Of a stretch of 64,000 bases of DNA, positions 25,780 to 35,032 are shown one piece after another. The stretch is from positions 62,001 through 126,000 of the forward strand of contig JBEVWG010000036.1 of the NCBI GenBank assembly GCA_040506705.1, written 5' to 3'. The notes beneath the pieces are model-generated. The model searched no databases and was not told the DNA's origin. It was given only the letters and a program-made list of their open reading frames with translations. Numbering within the stretch: the first letter of the stretch is position 1; every line of letters begins with the position of its first letter. Made by a program: the position numbers and the translations under genes. This DNA is from Thiodiazotropha sp040506705 (GTDB lineage Bacteria; Pseudomonadota; Gammaproteobacteria; Chromatiales; Chromatiaceae).

Positions 25780-26721
25780 TTAGCTGGGTTCGATTGCGCT
25801 CAAATGACGCCCTACAGCTAACCAGGAGCCGGCTAAGCCAAGCAGGGAGCTGCCACTCAAGAGCACGAGCACGGTCATAAAATCCAGCGAACTCAGATCG
25901 AACGAACTCTGATAGAGCAGAGCCAGTTTGGCGATTGGGCCACTCAGCAGAATGATTGCCAGGGCCACCAGTATCCAGGCGATCAAACCACCGAACAGTC
26001 CATACCAGAACCCGGTATAGAGAAATGGACGACGGATGAAGGCGTTGGTTGCACCAATCAGCTTGGTTATCTCAATCTCGGTTCTACGGTTTTGAATCTC
26101 CAGCCGGATGGTATTTCCTACAATCAGCAGCACCGCCATGCTGAGTAGCCCAGCGAGTACAACCACAGCGCGTTGCGCTATGACTGTAATGGCCTGTAAC
26201 CGCCTAACCCACTGCAGGTCGAGTTGCACTATGTCAGCCTCTGGTAACAAGCGTAGCTCCTGAACCAGTTGTTGTGCGGTCTCTGCTGTGGTGTATTTCG
26301 CTTGCGGTTGAATTACCAGCAGATTGGGTAGTGGATTGCTGTCGAGCGCTTCCAACGCGTCTGCATAGCCGCTGAGACTCTGAAACTCTTCCAGTGCAGA
26401 TCCTCGGCTGATCATTTCAACCTGCTCAATGCGTCCATGCTGGCGAAGTTTCTCAGCCAGTGAAATTGCCTGAGTGTCTGTAATATTTTGTTTCAGAAAC
26501 AGAGATATGCTTGCTCCGCTATCCCATCCACCACTGATTCCCTGCAGATTACTCAGCATCACATGCAGACCGACAGGCAAGGCGAGCGCAATACCAATAA
26601 CGGCACAGGTCATCAATGAGGAGACACGGTTAGCGAACAGTCGACCAAGGCTGAATAGGGAGACCTGGGCGTGTCTCTGTAACCAGATTCCAGGGAGTGC
26701 GAGCAGTCTGCTAAGTGACAT
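25780..26721 (-). CDS. ftsX: Cell-division ABC-transporter-like permease FtsX
   Basis: This 313-residue membrane protein has a first transmembrane segment at about residues 37-55. A periplasmic domain follows (about 60-185), then three further transmembrane segments in the C-terminal half. The conserved RTEIEITKLIGATNAFIRRPF segment precedes the second half, as in FtsX. With FtsE it controls septal peptidoglycan hydrolases through amidase activators. Its start overlaps the end of ftsE by 11 bp. Confidence 0.95.
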   Translation of the reverse strand: MSLSRLLALPGIWLQRHAQVSLFSLGRLFANRVSSLMTCAVIGIALALPVGLHVMLSNLQGISGGWDSGASISLFLKQNITDTQAISLAEKLRQHGRIEQVEMISRGSALEEFQSLSGYADALEALDSNPLPNLLVIQPQAKYTTAETAQQLVQELRLLPEADIVQLDLQWVRRLQAITVIAQRAVVVLAGLLSMAVLLIVGNTIRLEIQNRRTEIEITKLIGATNAFIRRPFLYTGFWYGLFGGLIAWILVALAIILLSGPIAKLALLYQSSFDLSSLDFMTVLVLLSGSSLLGLAGSWLAVGRHLSAIEPS

Positions 26722-27394
26722 CCCTGAACTCCTGCTTGGTGTCGTTACTCAACGCGCCGTTGGTCAGGGTCAGCATGCGTTTATTCATGCCACTGATCAA
26801 TGCCAGATCATGAGAGGCGATCAACAGGGTCACACCGACCTGGTTGAATTGCATAAACAGATCCATGATCTCTCTGGAGAGGTCTGGGTCCAGATTACCT
26901 GTGGGCTCATCCGCCAACACCAGGGGGGGTTTACTGACTACGGCTCTTGCTATGCCAACACGCTGCTGCTCTCCACCGGAGAGTGTTACAGGGGCATTTT
27001 TCTCTTTATGCAGTAAGCCGACCTTATCCAGGGCAGCACGAACTCTCCTGCCGATCTCTTTATGTCCCAAACCAGCAACCACCAGGGGTAGAGCTACATT
27101 GTCAAATACAGTACGGTCATGCAGCAGGCGATGATCCTGGAAAATCATCCCCACCTCCCGTCGGTGAAAGGGGATCTGGCGATTCTTGAGTCGGGTCAAA
27201 TTGCGGCCATTGACATGGACCTGCCCACCACTTGAGCGTTCCAGTAGACCAATCAGTTTCAGTAAGGTGCTTTTACCGGCACCTGAATGTCCAGTCAGAA
27301 AGACCACCTCTTCTGCTTCAATACGCAGATTGATATTGCTTAACCCGGTGTGGCCACCAGGGTAGCGCTTGCTGACATTGTCGAAATGGATCAA
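26711..27394 (-). CDS. ftsE: Cell-division ATP-binding protein FtsE
   Basis: This 227-residue ABC ATPase has Walker A GHSGAGKST, the Q-loop FQDHRLL, the signature LSGGEQQRV and Walker B LVLADEPTGNLD, followed by the H-loop in ASHD. It begins MIHFDNVSKRYPGG, typical of FtsE. It works with FtsX at the divisome. It overlaps ftsY by 4 bp and ftsX by 11 bp. Confidence 0.97.
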   Translation of the reverse strand: MIHFDNVSKRYPGGHTGLSNINLRIEAEEVVFLTGHSGAGKSTLLKLIGLLERSSGGQVHVNGRNLTRLKNRQIPFHRREVGMIFQDHRLLHDRTVFDNVALPLVVAGLGHKEIGRRVRAALDKVGLLHKEKNAPVTLSGGEQQRVGIARAVVSKPPLVLADEPTGNLDPDLSREIMDLFMQFNQVGVTLLIASHDLALISGMNKRMLTLTNGALSNDTKQEFRDVT

Positions 27395-28392
27395 CTTGTA
27401 GCGTCTCTCTCAAACAGAGCGTCGACAAACTCCTTTGGCTCAAATTCCCGCAGGTCTTCAATAGACTCGCCGACGCCGATAAACCTTATCGGAACCTTGA
27501 CCTTATCTGCTATGGCGAAGACAACACCGCCTTTGGCGGTTCCGTCCAGTTTGGTAACGACCAGCCCGGTCAGTCCCACTGATTCATTGAAATGCATCGC
27601 CTGATTGACTGCATTTTGTCCTGTGCCGGCATCCACCACAAGCAGTACTTCATGGGGGGCGTCCGGGTCTATTTTCTTCATCACGCGTGTGATTTTAGCC
27701 AACTCCTCCATGAGGTTGGCTTTAGTATGCAGGCGACCCGCTGTATCCGCAATCAGCACATCGATTTGTCGTGCAGTGGCTGCCTGTAGGGCATCAAAGA
27801 CTACCGAGGCGGCATCGGCACCGGTATGTTGGGCGATAACCTGAATCTCATTGCGCTCACCCCAGGTTTGCAACTGTTCCACGGCAGCTGCCCGAAAAGT
27901 GTCGCCGGCAGCAAGCATTACGGTCTCCCCGTCGAGTTGGAATTTTCGAGCCAGTTTGCCGATGGTCGTGGTTTTCCCCGCACCGTTAATCCCCACCATG
28001 ATCATCACCAAAGGCTTGCCATTCTGGTGCTCTTTGACTGGTGTATCGCAACTCTGCAGAATCTCCAGCAGATGTTGTTTGAGGATCTGGGTCAGGGCTT
28101 CAGGGTCGTTCAGGGATTTTCGTTTTACCCGATCAGTCAGGTCATCTATGATTCTGCTGGTTGCCTCTACTCCAACGTCGGCGGTAATCAGCAGGGTCTC
28201 CAACTCTTCCAGCAATGACTCATCAATGGTCTTGCGACCCATCACCAGATTTGCCAGCCCATCGGTTAAATTGTGACGGGTACGGGTCAGTCTCTCCTGC
28301 AGACGGGAGAAGAGGCCACGTTTTTCTTCAACTGCGGGCTTCTCTGCTGGCGCTTCTGACGCTGACTTCTTTCGTTTACCAAAACCGAACAT
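27391..28392 (-). CDS. ftsY: Signal recognition particle receptor FtsY
   Basis: FtsY is the membrane-associated GTPase receptor for SRP. I choose the ATG at 28392, which gives MFGFGKRKK (333 residues); an in-frame start at 28407 would add five residues. A short acidic/basic A region is followed by the N domain. The G domain has GINGAGKTTTIGKLA (G1), DTFRAAAVEQL, DTAGRLHTKANLMEEL (G3) and TKLDGTAKGG (G4). The A region is much shorter than in E. coli. First gene of ftsY-ftsE-ftsX. Confidence 0.96.
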   Translation of the reverse strand: MFGFGKRKKSASEAPAEKPAVEEKRGLFSRLQERLTRTRHNLTDGLANLVMGRKTIDESLLEELETLLITADVGVEATSRIIDDLTDRVKRKSLNDPEALTQILKQHLLEILQSCDTPVKEHQNGKPLVMIMVGINGAGKTTTIGKLARKFQLDGETVMLAAGDTFRAAAVEQLQTWGERNEIQVIAQHTGADAASVVFDALQAATARQIDVLIADTAGRLHTKANLMEELAKITRVMKKIDPDAPHEVLLVVDAGTGQNAVNQAMHFNESVGLTGLVVTKLDGTAKGGVVFAIADKVKVPIRFIGVGESIEDLREFEPKEFVDALFERDATS

Positions 28393-28640
28393 ATTGGGGA
28401 TTACCAAGAGGGTGATTGGAACTCTGCTCTGATCCCAGGTTCATAGTTTTACCTGGAGCTTTTTGGACAATCCTCAGAGCCTCTGAAACAATGCCATCGG
28501 ATTGTCGCCGGCACTATTCTACAGCGCCTCTGGGCCATTGATAAAGTGCCAGTATTTCTCGCTCTGTTCCAGTTACGGGATTGAGACAGGAATATGTAAA
28601 GCTCCAGCTGAATCGTGAACGATAAAAAAGGAAGATCTTG

Positions 28641-30005
28641 ATGCAAAGATTGATGACGGTAATGACCCTGTTTCTGTTTGCCTTGGGCACTGCCCAGGCC
28701 GAAGTTGTGGAACACCAGCTGGAAAATGGAATGAAGGTGATTGTGAAGCAGGATAGACGAGCACCGATTGCGGTATCCCAGGTGTGGTACAAGGTTGGCT
28801 CAAGCTATGAGCATGGTGGCATTACCGGCGTCTCGCATGTTCTTGAGCATATGATGTTCAAAGGCACTGAGAATCATCCCCCTGGACAGTTTTCCCGCAT
28901 CGTTGCAGCGAATGGTGGGGATGAGAATGCCTTTACCGGCAGGGACTACACAGCTTATTACCAGACCATGGCGAGTGATCGGCTGGAAGTCTCCTTCGAG
29001 CTGGAGGCCGACCGGATGAGGAACCTGTTACTGCCAGCAGAAGAGTTTAAAAAAGAGGTTGAGGTGGTCAAAGAAGAGCGCCGTATGCGTACTGAAGACA
29101 AGCCTCAGTCTCTGACCTACGAACTTTTTCTTACTGGTGCCTACCAGGCATCCCCTTATCGCATCCCAGTAATCGGATGGATGTCTGATCTGGATGCATT
29201 GCAGGTGGAAGATCTACAGGTTTGGTACCGTAAATGGTATGCACCCAACAATGCGACACTGGTGGTGGTCGGGGATGTGGATCCCGATCAGGTGATTAAA
29301 TTGGCTGAGCAATATTTCGGTGTGCTCAAGCCTGAGCCGATCTCCATGACCAAACCACGAGATGAACCAGTCCAGCGAGGGGTAAAACGATTAGCACTGA
29401 AGGTGCCAGCCCGACAACCCTATATGGTGATGGGATTTAAAACGCCAGTAATTGGTAAAGCCGAGCAGGAGTGGGAACCCTATGCGCTTGAGATGTTGAC
29501 CTACATTCTCGATGGTGGAGCCAGCGCACGACTGGCGAGCAATCTGATACGGGGCAGTCAATTGGCGGTCTCGGTGGATACCCGCTACAGCGCTTTTTCG
29601 CGACTTCCAAGCATGCTTATCCTTGATGCAGTTCCTAAGACAGGTGTTTCAGTTGAGACGGTTGAAACAGCAATCATCAAAGAGCTTGATCGGTTCAAGA
29701 GAGAGTTGGTCACCGAGGAGGAGATGGCCAGAGTGCGCAATCAGATCATAGCCTCCAAGGTTTTCGAGAAGGACTCGGTCTTCTACCAGGCCATGCTGAT
29801 CGGCCAACTTGAGACTGTCGGGCTTGATTGGCGATTGGCCGATGAGTATGTCGATCATCTGAAGGCTGTAACCGCCGAACAGGTCAAGCAGGTCGCTGAA
29901 AAGTATCTGGTTGATGATAATTTAACTGTTGCAGTGCTTGAGCCTCTGCCAATGGATGAGAGTGATATGAAGCAGTCTATAGCAGGAGGCCGCCATGCCC
30001 ACTAA
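28641..30005 (+). CDS. Exported M16 zinc peptidase, active subunit
   Basis: This 454-residue protein has a signal peptide ending at GTAQA and then the M16A fold. The inverted zinc motif is HVLEH (GITGVSHVLEHMMFKGT), and a downstream acidic segment (ELEADRMRNL) supplies the third ligand. The ATG at 28641 has AAGGAAGA upstream; the TTG three bases earlier is unlikely. The next gene encodes a partner of the same fold without the zinc motif, so the pair probably forms a heterodimeric periplasmic peptidase like PMP. Confidence 0.92.
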   Translation: MQRLMTVMTLFLFALGTAQAEVVEHQLENGMKVIVKQDRRAPIAVSQVWYKVGSSYEHGGITGVSHVLEHMMFKGTENHPPGQFSRIVAANGGDENAFTGRDYTAYYQTMASDRLEVSFELEADRMRNLLLPAEEFKKEVEVVKEERRMRTEDKPQSLTYELFLTGAYQASPYRIPVIGWMSDLDALQVEDLQVWYRKWYAPNNATLVVVGDVDPDQVIKLAEQYFGVLKPEPISMTKPRDEPVQRGVKRLALKVPARQPYMVMGFKTPVIGKAEQEWEPYALEMLTYILDGGASARLASNLIRGSQLAVSVDTRYSAFSRLPSMLILDAVPKTGVSVETVETAIIKELDRFKRELVTEEEMARVRNQIIASKVFEKDSVFYQAMLIGQLETVGLDWRLADEYVDHLKAVTAEQVKQVAEKYLVDDNLTVAVLEPLPMDESDMKQSIAGGRHAH

Positions 30006-31338
30006 ATCAGTGATTCGTCTTTTTATTCTATCTGCATTGACGCTGTTTTCAGGGCTGCTTGCGGCTTCTCCCAATATCGAGACATGGGAGACCTCGAATG
30101 GTGCAAAGGTACTCTATGTTCATGCACCTGAAATACCCATGGTTGATATCAGGGTGGTATTCGATGCCGGCAGCGCAAGAGATGGGGATAAACCGGGAAT
30201 AACCTCTTTCACCAATACGCTTTTGACAGAAGGAGCAGGAGATTGGAGTGCCCAGCAGATAGCTGAGCGCCTGGAAGGGGTGGGTTCACAACTGGAATCA
30301 GGCTCATTAAGGGATATGGCTTGGGTCTCTGTGAGGTCTTTGACTGATCCTGAAGTGCTCGATCTGACCCTCGAAACCCTGTCTGCAATACTGGTCAAAC
30401 CCCGATTTTCAGCAGATGACATTGCCCGAGAGCGCCAATCAATACTGGCTGGGTTGATCAGGGATGAGCAGTCTCCGGGGAGTATTGGTAAAAAGCAGCT
30501 CTACCAGCTGGTGTATGGTGACCACCCCTATGCTGCAGATCCATCGGGCACTAAAGCATCGGTTGAATCGATAACCCGTGAAGATATTCAGCAGACACAT
30601 CGACGACTCTATGTGGCTCGAAACGGACTGATTGCGATTGTTGGGGCAGTGGAACGGGATCTTGCGGCTGTGCTTGCAGAAGAGGTGATGCGTGGTCTGC
30701 CGGCTGGAGAACACACTCCCCCGCTTCCCCCGGTAAAATCAATGGAAAAGGAGATTGTTAAACAGATACCCTTTCCATCTACTCAATCCCACCTCTATCT
30801 AGGTCAGCCTGGTTTGAAACGGGGTGATAAGGACTACTTCTCCCTCTATGTCGGTAATCACATTCTCGGCGGCAGCGGTTTGGTCTCACTACTGAGTGAA
30901 GAGGTGAGGGAGAAACGTGGGCTGAGCTATAGTGTATACAGCTACTTCCTGCCAATGCGTCAGCTCGGTCTCTTCCAGCTCGGTCTGCAGACGAAAAATG
31001 AACAGGCTGAGGAAGCATTGGAAGTGGCGAAAAATACCCTGTCGCGTTATATCTCAGAAGGGCCGACAGAAGAGGAGTTGAAAGCGGCTAAACAGAATAT
31101 CACCGGTGGATTCCCTTTGCGAATAGCCTCCAACGGAAAGATTGTGGAGTATCTTGCTGTAATCGGTTTCTACGAACTACCTTTGGACTATCTCGATGTT
31201 TTTGTTGAACAGATTAGAGCCGTCACCAAAGAACAGATTCGTGATGCCCTCCAACGCCGTGTTGACCCTGAGCGTCTGGTACGGGTGCAGGTGGGTAGAT
31301 TCTCTAATCCATTGGCTCAGGCTGATGGTAAGCCCTAG
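29995..31338 (+). CDS. M16-family partner subunit without the zinc motif
   Basis: This 447-residue exported protein has the M16 fold, but the HxxEH position reads GITSFTNTLLTEGAG, so it cannot bind zinc in the usual way. It resembles the inactive partner subunit in proteobacterial M16 pairs. The Gly-rich loop GGSGLVSLL and REKRGLSYSVYSYF are conserved. The start overlaps the preceding gene by 11 bp and has a strong AGGAGG. The stop codon lies within a CTAG-bounded short inverted repeat. Confidence 0.9.
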   Translation: MPTKSVIRLFILSALTLFSGLLAASPNIETWETSNGAKVLYVHAPEIPMVDIRVVFDAGSARDGDKPGITSFTNTLLTEGAGDWSAQQIAERLEGVGSQLESGSLRDMAWVSVRSLTDPEVLDLTLETLSAILVKPRFSADDIARERQSILAGLIRDEQSPGSIGKKQLYQLVYGDHPYAADPSGTKASVESITREDIQQTHRRLYVARNGLIAIVGAVERDLAAVLAEEVMRGLPAGEHTPPLPPVKSMEKEIVKQIPFPSTQSHLYLGQPGLKRGDKDYFSLYVGNHILGGSGLVSLLSEEVREKRGLSYSVYSYFLPMRQLGLFQLGLQTKNEQAEEALEVAKNTLSRYISEGPTEEELKAAKQNITGGFPLRIASNGKIVEYLAVIGFYELPLDYLDVFVEQIRAVTKEQIRDALQRRVDPERLVRVQVGRFSNPLAQADGKP

Positions 31339-31356
31339 TGCCGCGTGACCCACTAG
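31335..31356. repeat. Short CTAGTG...CACTAG inverted repeat at a stop codon
   Basis: CTAGTG, ten bases, then CACTAG. The first CTAG contains the TAG stop of the M16 partner gene. The CTAGTG ends and the internal GCGTGAC recall the CTAG-bounded MITE-like family, but the match is too short to be sure. Confidence 0.35.
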
Positions 31357-31400
31357 CCTGCTCAACAGTGGTTGAACAAGAAATGATTTGAGAAGAGTAG

Positions 31401-31970
31401 ATGTCCAATCAAGTAGCAAGCCAGGTTCGCATAATCGGTGGTGAACACAGGGGAAGGAGGCTTCCCTTTGCGGATCTTCCTGGTCTTAGGCCGACGGGGG
31501 ACCGAGTTAGAGAGACGTTGTTCAATTGGCTGCAACCAAGAATCGTGGGATCGAGATGTCTGGATCTGTTTGCCGGAAGTGGTTCCTTGGGAATGGAAGC
31601 CGCCTCAAGAGGTGCCAGTCAGGTTGTGATGCTGGATACGGCCTCTGCTGTGGTTAGACAATTGGAGGAGAACCGGCAGAATTTAAAATTAAACCAAGTC
31701 ACTGTGGTTAGGGCAGATGCACTTCAATGGTTGGAACAGGAGCCTGCACCCTTCGATGTGGTTTTTCTTGACCCCCCCTTCTCTGCTAATCTACTTGGTC
31801 CTCTGTGTCAGAAACTGGCTCAGGGATGGCTGGCTGCCGATGCCCGGATCTATCTTGAAGACGAGACCTCCAGGACATTACCGGTTCTACCTGAAGGTTG
31901 GCAGCTATTGAAGGAAAAGGTGGCAGGGCAAGTCCGATATGGCTTGGCCAGTGCGCCACTGCCCGGATGA
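31401..31970 (+). CDS. rsmD: 16S rRNA (guanine966-N2)-methyltransferase
   Basis: RsmD methylates G966 of 16S rRNA. The 189-residue protein has the family start VRIIGGEHRGRRL and RPTGDRVRETLFNWL. SAM motif I is CLDLFAGSGSLGMEAASRGA and the catalytic motif is VFLDPPF. It is followed by coaD after about 120 bp, a common neighbour pair. Confidence 0.95.
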   Translation: MSNQVASQVRIIGGEHRGRRLPFADLPGLRPTGDRVRETLFNWLQPRIVGSRCLDLFAGSGSLGMEAASRGASQVVMLDTASAVVRQLEENRQNLKLNQVTVVRADALQWLEQEPAPFDVVFLDPPFSANLLGPLCQKLAQGWLAADARIYLEDETSRTLPVLPEGWQLLKEKVAGQVRYGLASAPLPG

Positions 31971-32089
31971 GGTTTGCAGTCAGGGTTGATAGGCCCGGTT
32001 TATCTGAAACCCCATGGCTGATGTGATAATTGTCATTCAATACTCAAGCTTCTGCTACTATGATAATTCTGTTTAATTGCTAGTGAAAT

Positions 32090-32566
32090 ATGATTAAAGC
32101 CGTATACCCTGGAACTTTTGACCCCATTACCAACGGACATAGCGACCTTGTAAGAAGGGCGTCGGAACTGTTCGATCATGTCATATTGGCAGTGGCTAAA
32201 AATCCGGGGAAAAACCCCGCATTTGATCTGGAACAGCGTCTAGCCCTGGCACAAACTGTACTGGGGGGGATCGAAAATGTTGAGATTCTTGCTTTCGACA
32301 CGCTGCTGGTGGATTTTGTGCAAGAGTGTCAGGCAAACGTAATTCTTAGAGGGTTACGTGCTGTTTCAGACTTCGAGTATGAATTTCAATTGGCAGGTAT
32401 GAATCGCCGTTTGGCACCGGATATTGAGACTTTATTTCTAACTCCGGCCGAACAATTTGCATTTATATCATCCGGATTAGTCAGAGAGATTGCCGCCTTG
32501 GGGGGCGATGTTTCTGAATTTGTGCATGCCAATGTACAAAATGCATTGAGTCAACGCTATAGCTAG
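32090..32566 (+). CDS. coaD: Phosphopantetheine adenylyltransferase
   Basis: CoaD makes dephospho-CoA from 4'-phosphopantetheine and ATP. The 158-residue protein has the nucleotidyltransferase motif PGTFDPITNGHSDL at its N terminus, the LLVDFVQE segment, LRGLRAVSDFEYEFQ, and the second ATP motif FISSGLVREIA. Length and order match the family closely. Confidence 0.97.
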   Translation: MIKAVYPGTFDPITNGHSDLVRRASELFDHVILAVAKNPGKNPAFDLEQRLALAQTVLGGIENVEILAFDTLLVDFVQECQANVILRGLRAVSDFEYEFQLAGMNRRLAPDIETLFLTPAEQFAFISSGLVREIAALGGDVSEFVHANVQNALSQRYS

Positions 32567-32673
32567 CCTAAAATTCGGCGCCGTGACTCTGACAGTGTTA
32601 TCTAGGACGCTGATTTGGAGTTAACAAGCCTTGGGAAATAGTCTAAACATCCGAACGAGTAGGAGAGAACCGA

Positions 32674-32928
32674 ATGGCATTATTAATCACCGATGAATGC
32701 ATCAATTGTGATGTCTGTGAACCCGAATGTCCCAATGGGGCGATCACACAGGGTGATGAAATCTATGAAATTGACGCTGACCTTTGCACGGAATGCGTAG
32801 GTCATTATGAAACCTCACAATGTGTTGAGGTCTGCCCGGTTGACTGTATTCCTAAAGATCCTGAACATGAGGAGAGTTATGAAGTACTGTATGCCAAATA
32901 CCTCAAGATCACTGGCGAATCCGAATAA
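32674..32928 (+). CDS. YfhL-type 2[4Fe-4S] ferredoxin
   Basis: This 84-residue ferredoxin has two cluster-binding sets: CINCDVCEPECP at the N terminus, then CTECVGHYETSQC and CVEVCPVDC. The insertion between the second-set cysteines (CVGHYETSQC) is the mark of the YfhL/Alvin group, in which coaD is often the neighbour. GGAGAGAA precedes the ATG. Its transcript is probably ended by the terminator at 32957-32984. Confidence 0.95.
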   Translation: MALLITDECINCDVCEPECPNGAITQGDEIYEIDADLCTECVGHYETSQCVEVCPVDCIPKDPEHEESYEVLYAKYLKITGESE

Positions 32929-32932
32929 AACG

Positions 32933-34618
32933 ATGGCGCTTGCCACGGGATTGTTTAAGGCTCCTTTGCGGAGCCTTTTTATTTTGCTTTTCTGTATCAA
33001 TTCGGCATGGGCATTAGAAAACCCCCAAAATGCAGCGATAGCCAGTGCTCATCCTCTCGCGACCGAGGCGGGTCACAAAATCCTTCGCCTGGGTGGCAAT
33101 GCCTTCGATGCTGCAGTTACAGTGAGTGCGGTGTTGGCTGTAGTAGAACCCTATAGTTCGGGGTTGGGAGGCGGGGGATTCTGGTTACTACATCGCGCAA
33201 GCGATGGTTATCAGACCATGATAGATGGTCGGGAAAAAGCGCCATTGGCGGCTCATCGTGATCTCTATCTGGATGAAACGGGTGAAATTGTCACTTCCAA
33301 ATCGATCGACGGGGCACTCGCTGCAGCCATTCCTGGGGCCCCAGCAGCCCTAGCTCATCTGGCAGAGCACTATGGAAAACTGCCACTAGAAGTTTTACTT
33401 CAACCTGCCATCGATATCGCCAGAAAAGGCTTTGAAGTCGATGACTTCTATCGGCAAATGGTGAAGTGGCGTCTGCCTGTACTACAGGCCTATCCTGCCT
33501 CCTCTGCACAATTTTTGTCCCAGGGGGAGATACCACCGGCAGGTTACCTGATAAAACAGCCAGAGCTCGCAGATACCCTGCAAAGGCTTGCAGATGAAGG
33601 GAGAGATGGTTTTTACCAGGGAGCGATGGCGCGACAGCTGGTAGAGGGGGTTAAAGCAGCAGGTGGAATCTGGAGTCTGGAGGATCTGTCCCAATATCAG
33701 GTCATCGAGCGTAAACCGATCACCGGCTCATATCGGGGCTTGAAAATCACCAGTGCTGCACCACCCTCTTCAGGGGGGGTGGCGATCCTGACTATTCTCA
33801 ATATTCTCGATCAGATGGACTATGCCGCCTTACCGGAGCCGCAAAAAAACCATCTGTTGATTGAGGCGATGCGACGGGCTTATCGCGATAGGGCTGAATA
33901 TCTGGGAGACACTGACTTTGTTGAAGTACCGGTTGCGACCCTTACCCATCCCCTTTATGCAACGGGATTGAGTCGTGGGATTGATATGCAGCGTGCCACC
34001 CCAAGCGTCCTGGGTGAAAAAGCCGCACAGGGGGAGGGTCAGGACACTACCCATTTTTCCATTCTGGATCGGCAAGGGAATCGGGTATCGGCAACATTGA
34101 GCATTAATTACCCCTTTGGTTCCGGTGTGGTTGTTCCAGGCACAGGGGTTCTGTTGAATGATGAAATGGACGATTTCTCTGCCAGTCCGGGTGTGCCAAA
34201 TGTTTATGGTCTTGTCGGCGGCGAGGCAAATGCGATCGAAGGTGGGAAGCGCATGCTCTCAAGCATGAGTCCTAGCTTCGTGGAAGATGACCAGCGAGTG
34301 GCCATTTTAGGTACGCCGGGGGGGAGTCGCATCATCACCATGGTGCTGCTTGGGATCCTGGAGATGGCAGAGGGAAAAGGGCCGGATAGCTGGGTCAAAC
34401 GCCCCCGATTCCATCACCAGTATCTACCTGATCAGGTGCAGTTTGAATCGGATGCCTTCACCGAAGAGCAGCTGAAGCGATTAACTTCCATGGGCCACAG
34501 CTTTAAATCCCTGCAGAGAAAGTATGGCAATATGCAGGGGGTTATGTGGAACAAACAAACCGGTGAAGTAGAAGCAGCAAGTGATCCCAGAGGGGTGGGG
34601 ATGGCGAGAATCGAGTAG
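32933..34618 (+). CDS. ggt: Gamma-glutamyltransferase
   Basis: GGT hydrolyses gamma-glutamyl bonds such as that of glutathione in the periplasm, and cleaves itself into two subunits. The product (561 residues from the ATG at 32933) has a signal peptide ending at NSAWA. AFDAAVTVSAVLAVVEPYSSGLGGGGF follows. The self-cleavage/nucleophile site is DTTHFSIL near residue 373, and the C-terminal part has LSSMSPSF and GTPGGSRII. The start is uncertain: an in-frame TTG at 32966 has TAAGG at a suitable distance and would give a compact signal peptide. A rho-independent terminator hairpin lies within these first codons. Confidence 0.93.
   Translation: MALATGLFKAPLRSLFILLFCINSAWALENPQNAAIASAHPLATEAGHKILRLGGNAFDAAVTVSAVLAVVEPYSSGLGGGGFWLLHRASDGYQTMIDGREKAPLAAHRDLYLDETGEIVTSKSIDGALAAAIPGAPAALAHLAEHYGKLPLEVLLQPAIDIARKGFEVDDFYRQMVKWRLPVLQAYPASSAQFLSQGEIPPAGYLIKQPELADTLQRLADEGRDGFYQGAMARQLVEGVKAAGGIWSLEDLSQYQVIERKPITGSYRGLKITSAAPPSSGGVAILTILNILDQMDYAALPEPQKNHLLIEAMRRAYRDRAEYLGDTDFVEVPVATLTHPLYATGLSRGIDMQRATPSVLGEKAAQGEGQDTTHFSILDRQGNRVSATLSINYPFGSGVVVPGTGVLLNDEMDDFSASPGVPNVYGLVGGEANAIEGGKRMLSSMSPSFVEDDQRVAILGTPGGSRIITMVLLGILEMAEGKGPDSWVKRPRFHHQYLPDQVQFESDAFTEEQLKRLTSMGHSFKSLQRKYGNMQGVMWNKQTGEVEAASDPRGVGMARIE
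32957..32984 (+). terminator. Rho-independent terminator inside the ggt signal-peptide codons
   Basis: Stem AAGGCTCC (32957-32964), loop TTTGC, stem GGAGCCTT (32970-32977), then a T-rich tail. It lies 29 bp after the ferredoxin stop and is a classic intrinsic terminator for that gene. It also overlaps the start of ggt. Confidence 0.85.
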
Positions 34619-34842
34619 ATTAACGTTAAAAGTCGGTGATTATTTGCAAAAAAGTTCTAAAAGTTGGAATCTTGCCATTGAATTTGTTTAACTTTTGGAT
34701 CAAGCTTCCGTGCCAGATGTTACTGCTCTTTACAGTCTGGGATTTGTAGATACTTGTTAAACGGTGGGGAGCCGGATTGCGCAATGTTCTACTCGATCGG
34801 GTACGCTCTAATCTTTGTTGGAGTAGACTAATCGGGCATTAC

Positions 34843-34947
34843 AGGGCGAAGCCCTCGTTTTTGGGAGCATCCCAAATAGGCCGTTGATAGTTTTAACCCC
34901 AGGGTTGGGGTTTATCGCATGAGATACCTGGAAAGGGTCTATTTGGG
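34843..34947 (+). ncRNA. Structured leader or small RNA with mutually exclusive stems
   Basis: This lies in the 414-bp gap between ggt and the Lpp-like gene. A stem AGGGC-gaa-GCCCT at 34843-34855 is followed by five T's, as in a terminator. TTTGGGA-gca-TCCCAAA forms a 7-bp stem at 34860-34876. Its 3' side, extended as CCCAAATAG (34871-34879), can instead pair perfectly with CTATTTGGG (34939-34947), enclosing a third stem AACCCCA...TGGGGTT (34895-34912). Alternative pairing of this kind suggests a regulatory RNA. It matches no riboswitch class I know. The rest of 34619-35032 shows no gene. Confidence 0.4.
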
Positions 34948-35032
34948 AAACTCTGTATCGACAAAAACAGCTGGAAAGGTACGGAGCGTCTGCCACACAA
35001 TGTAAAACTCACAAGAGAGATCGAGAGTAATT

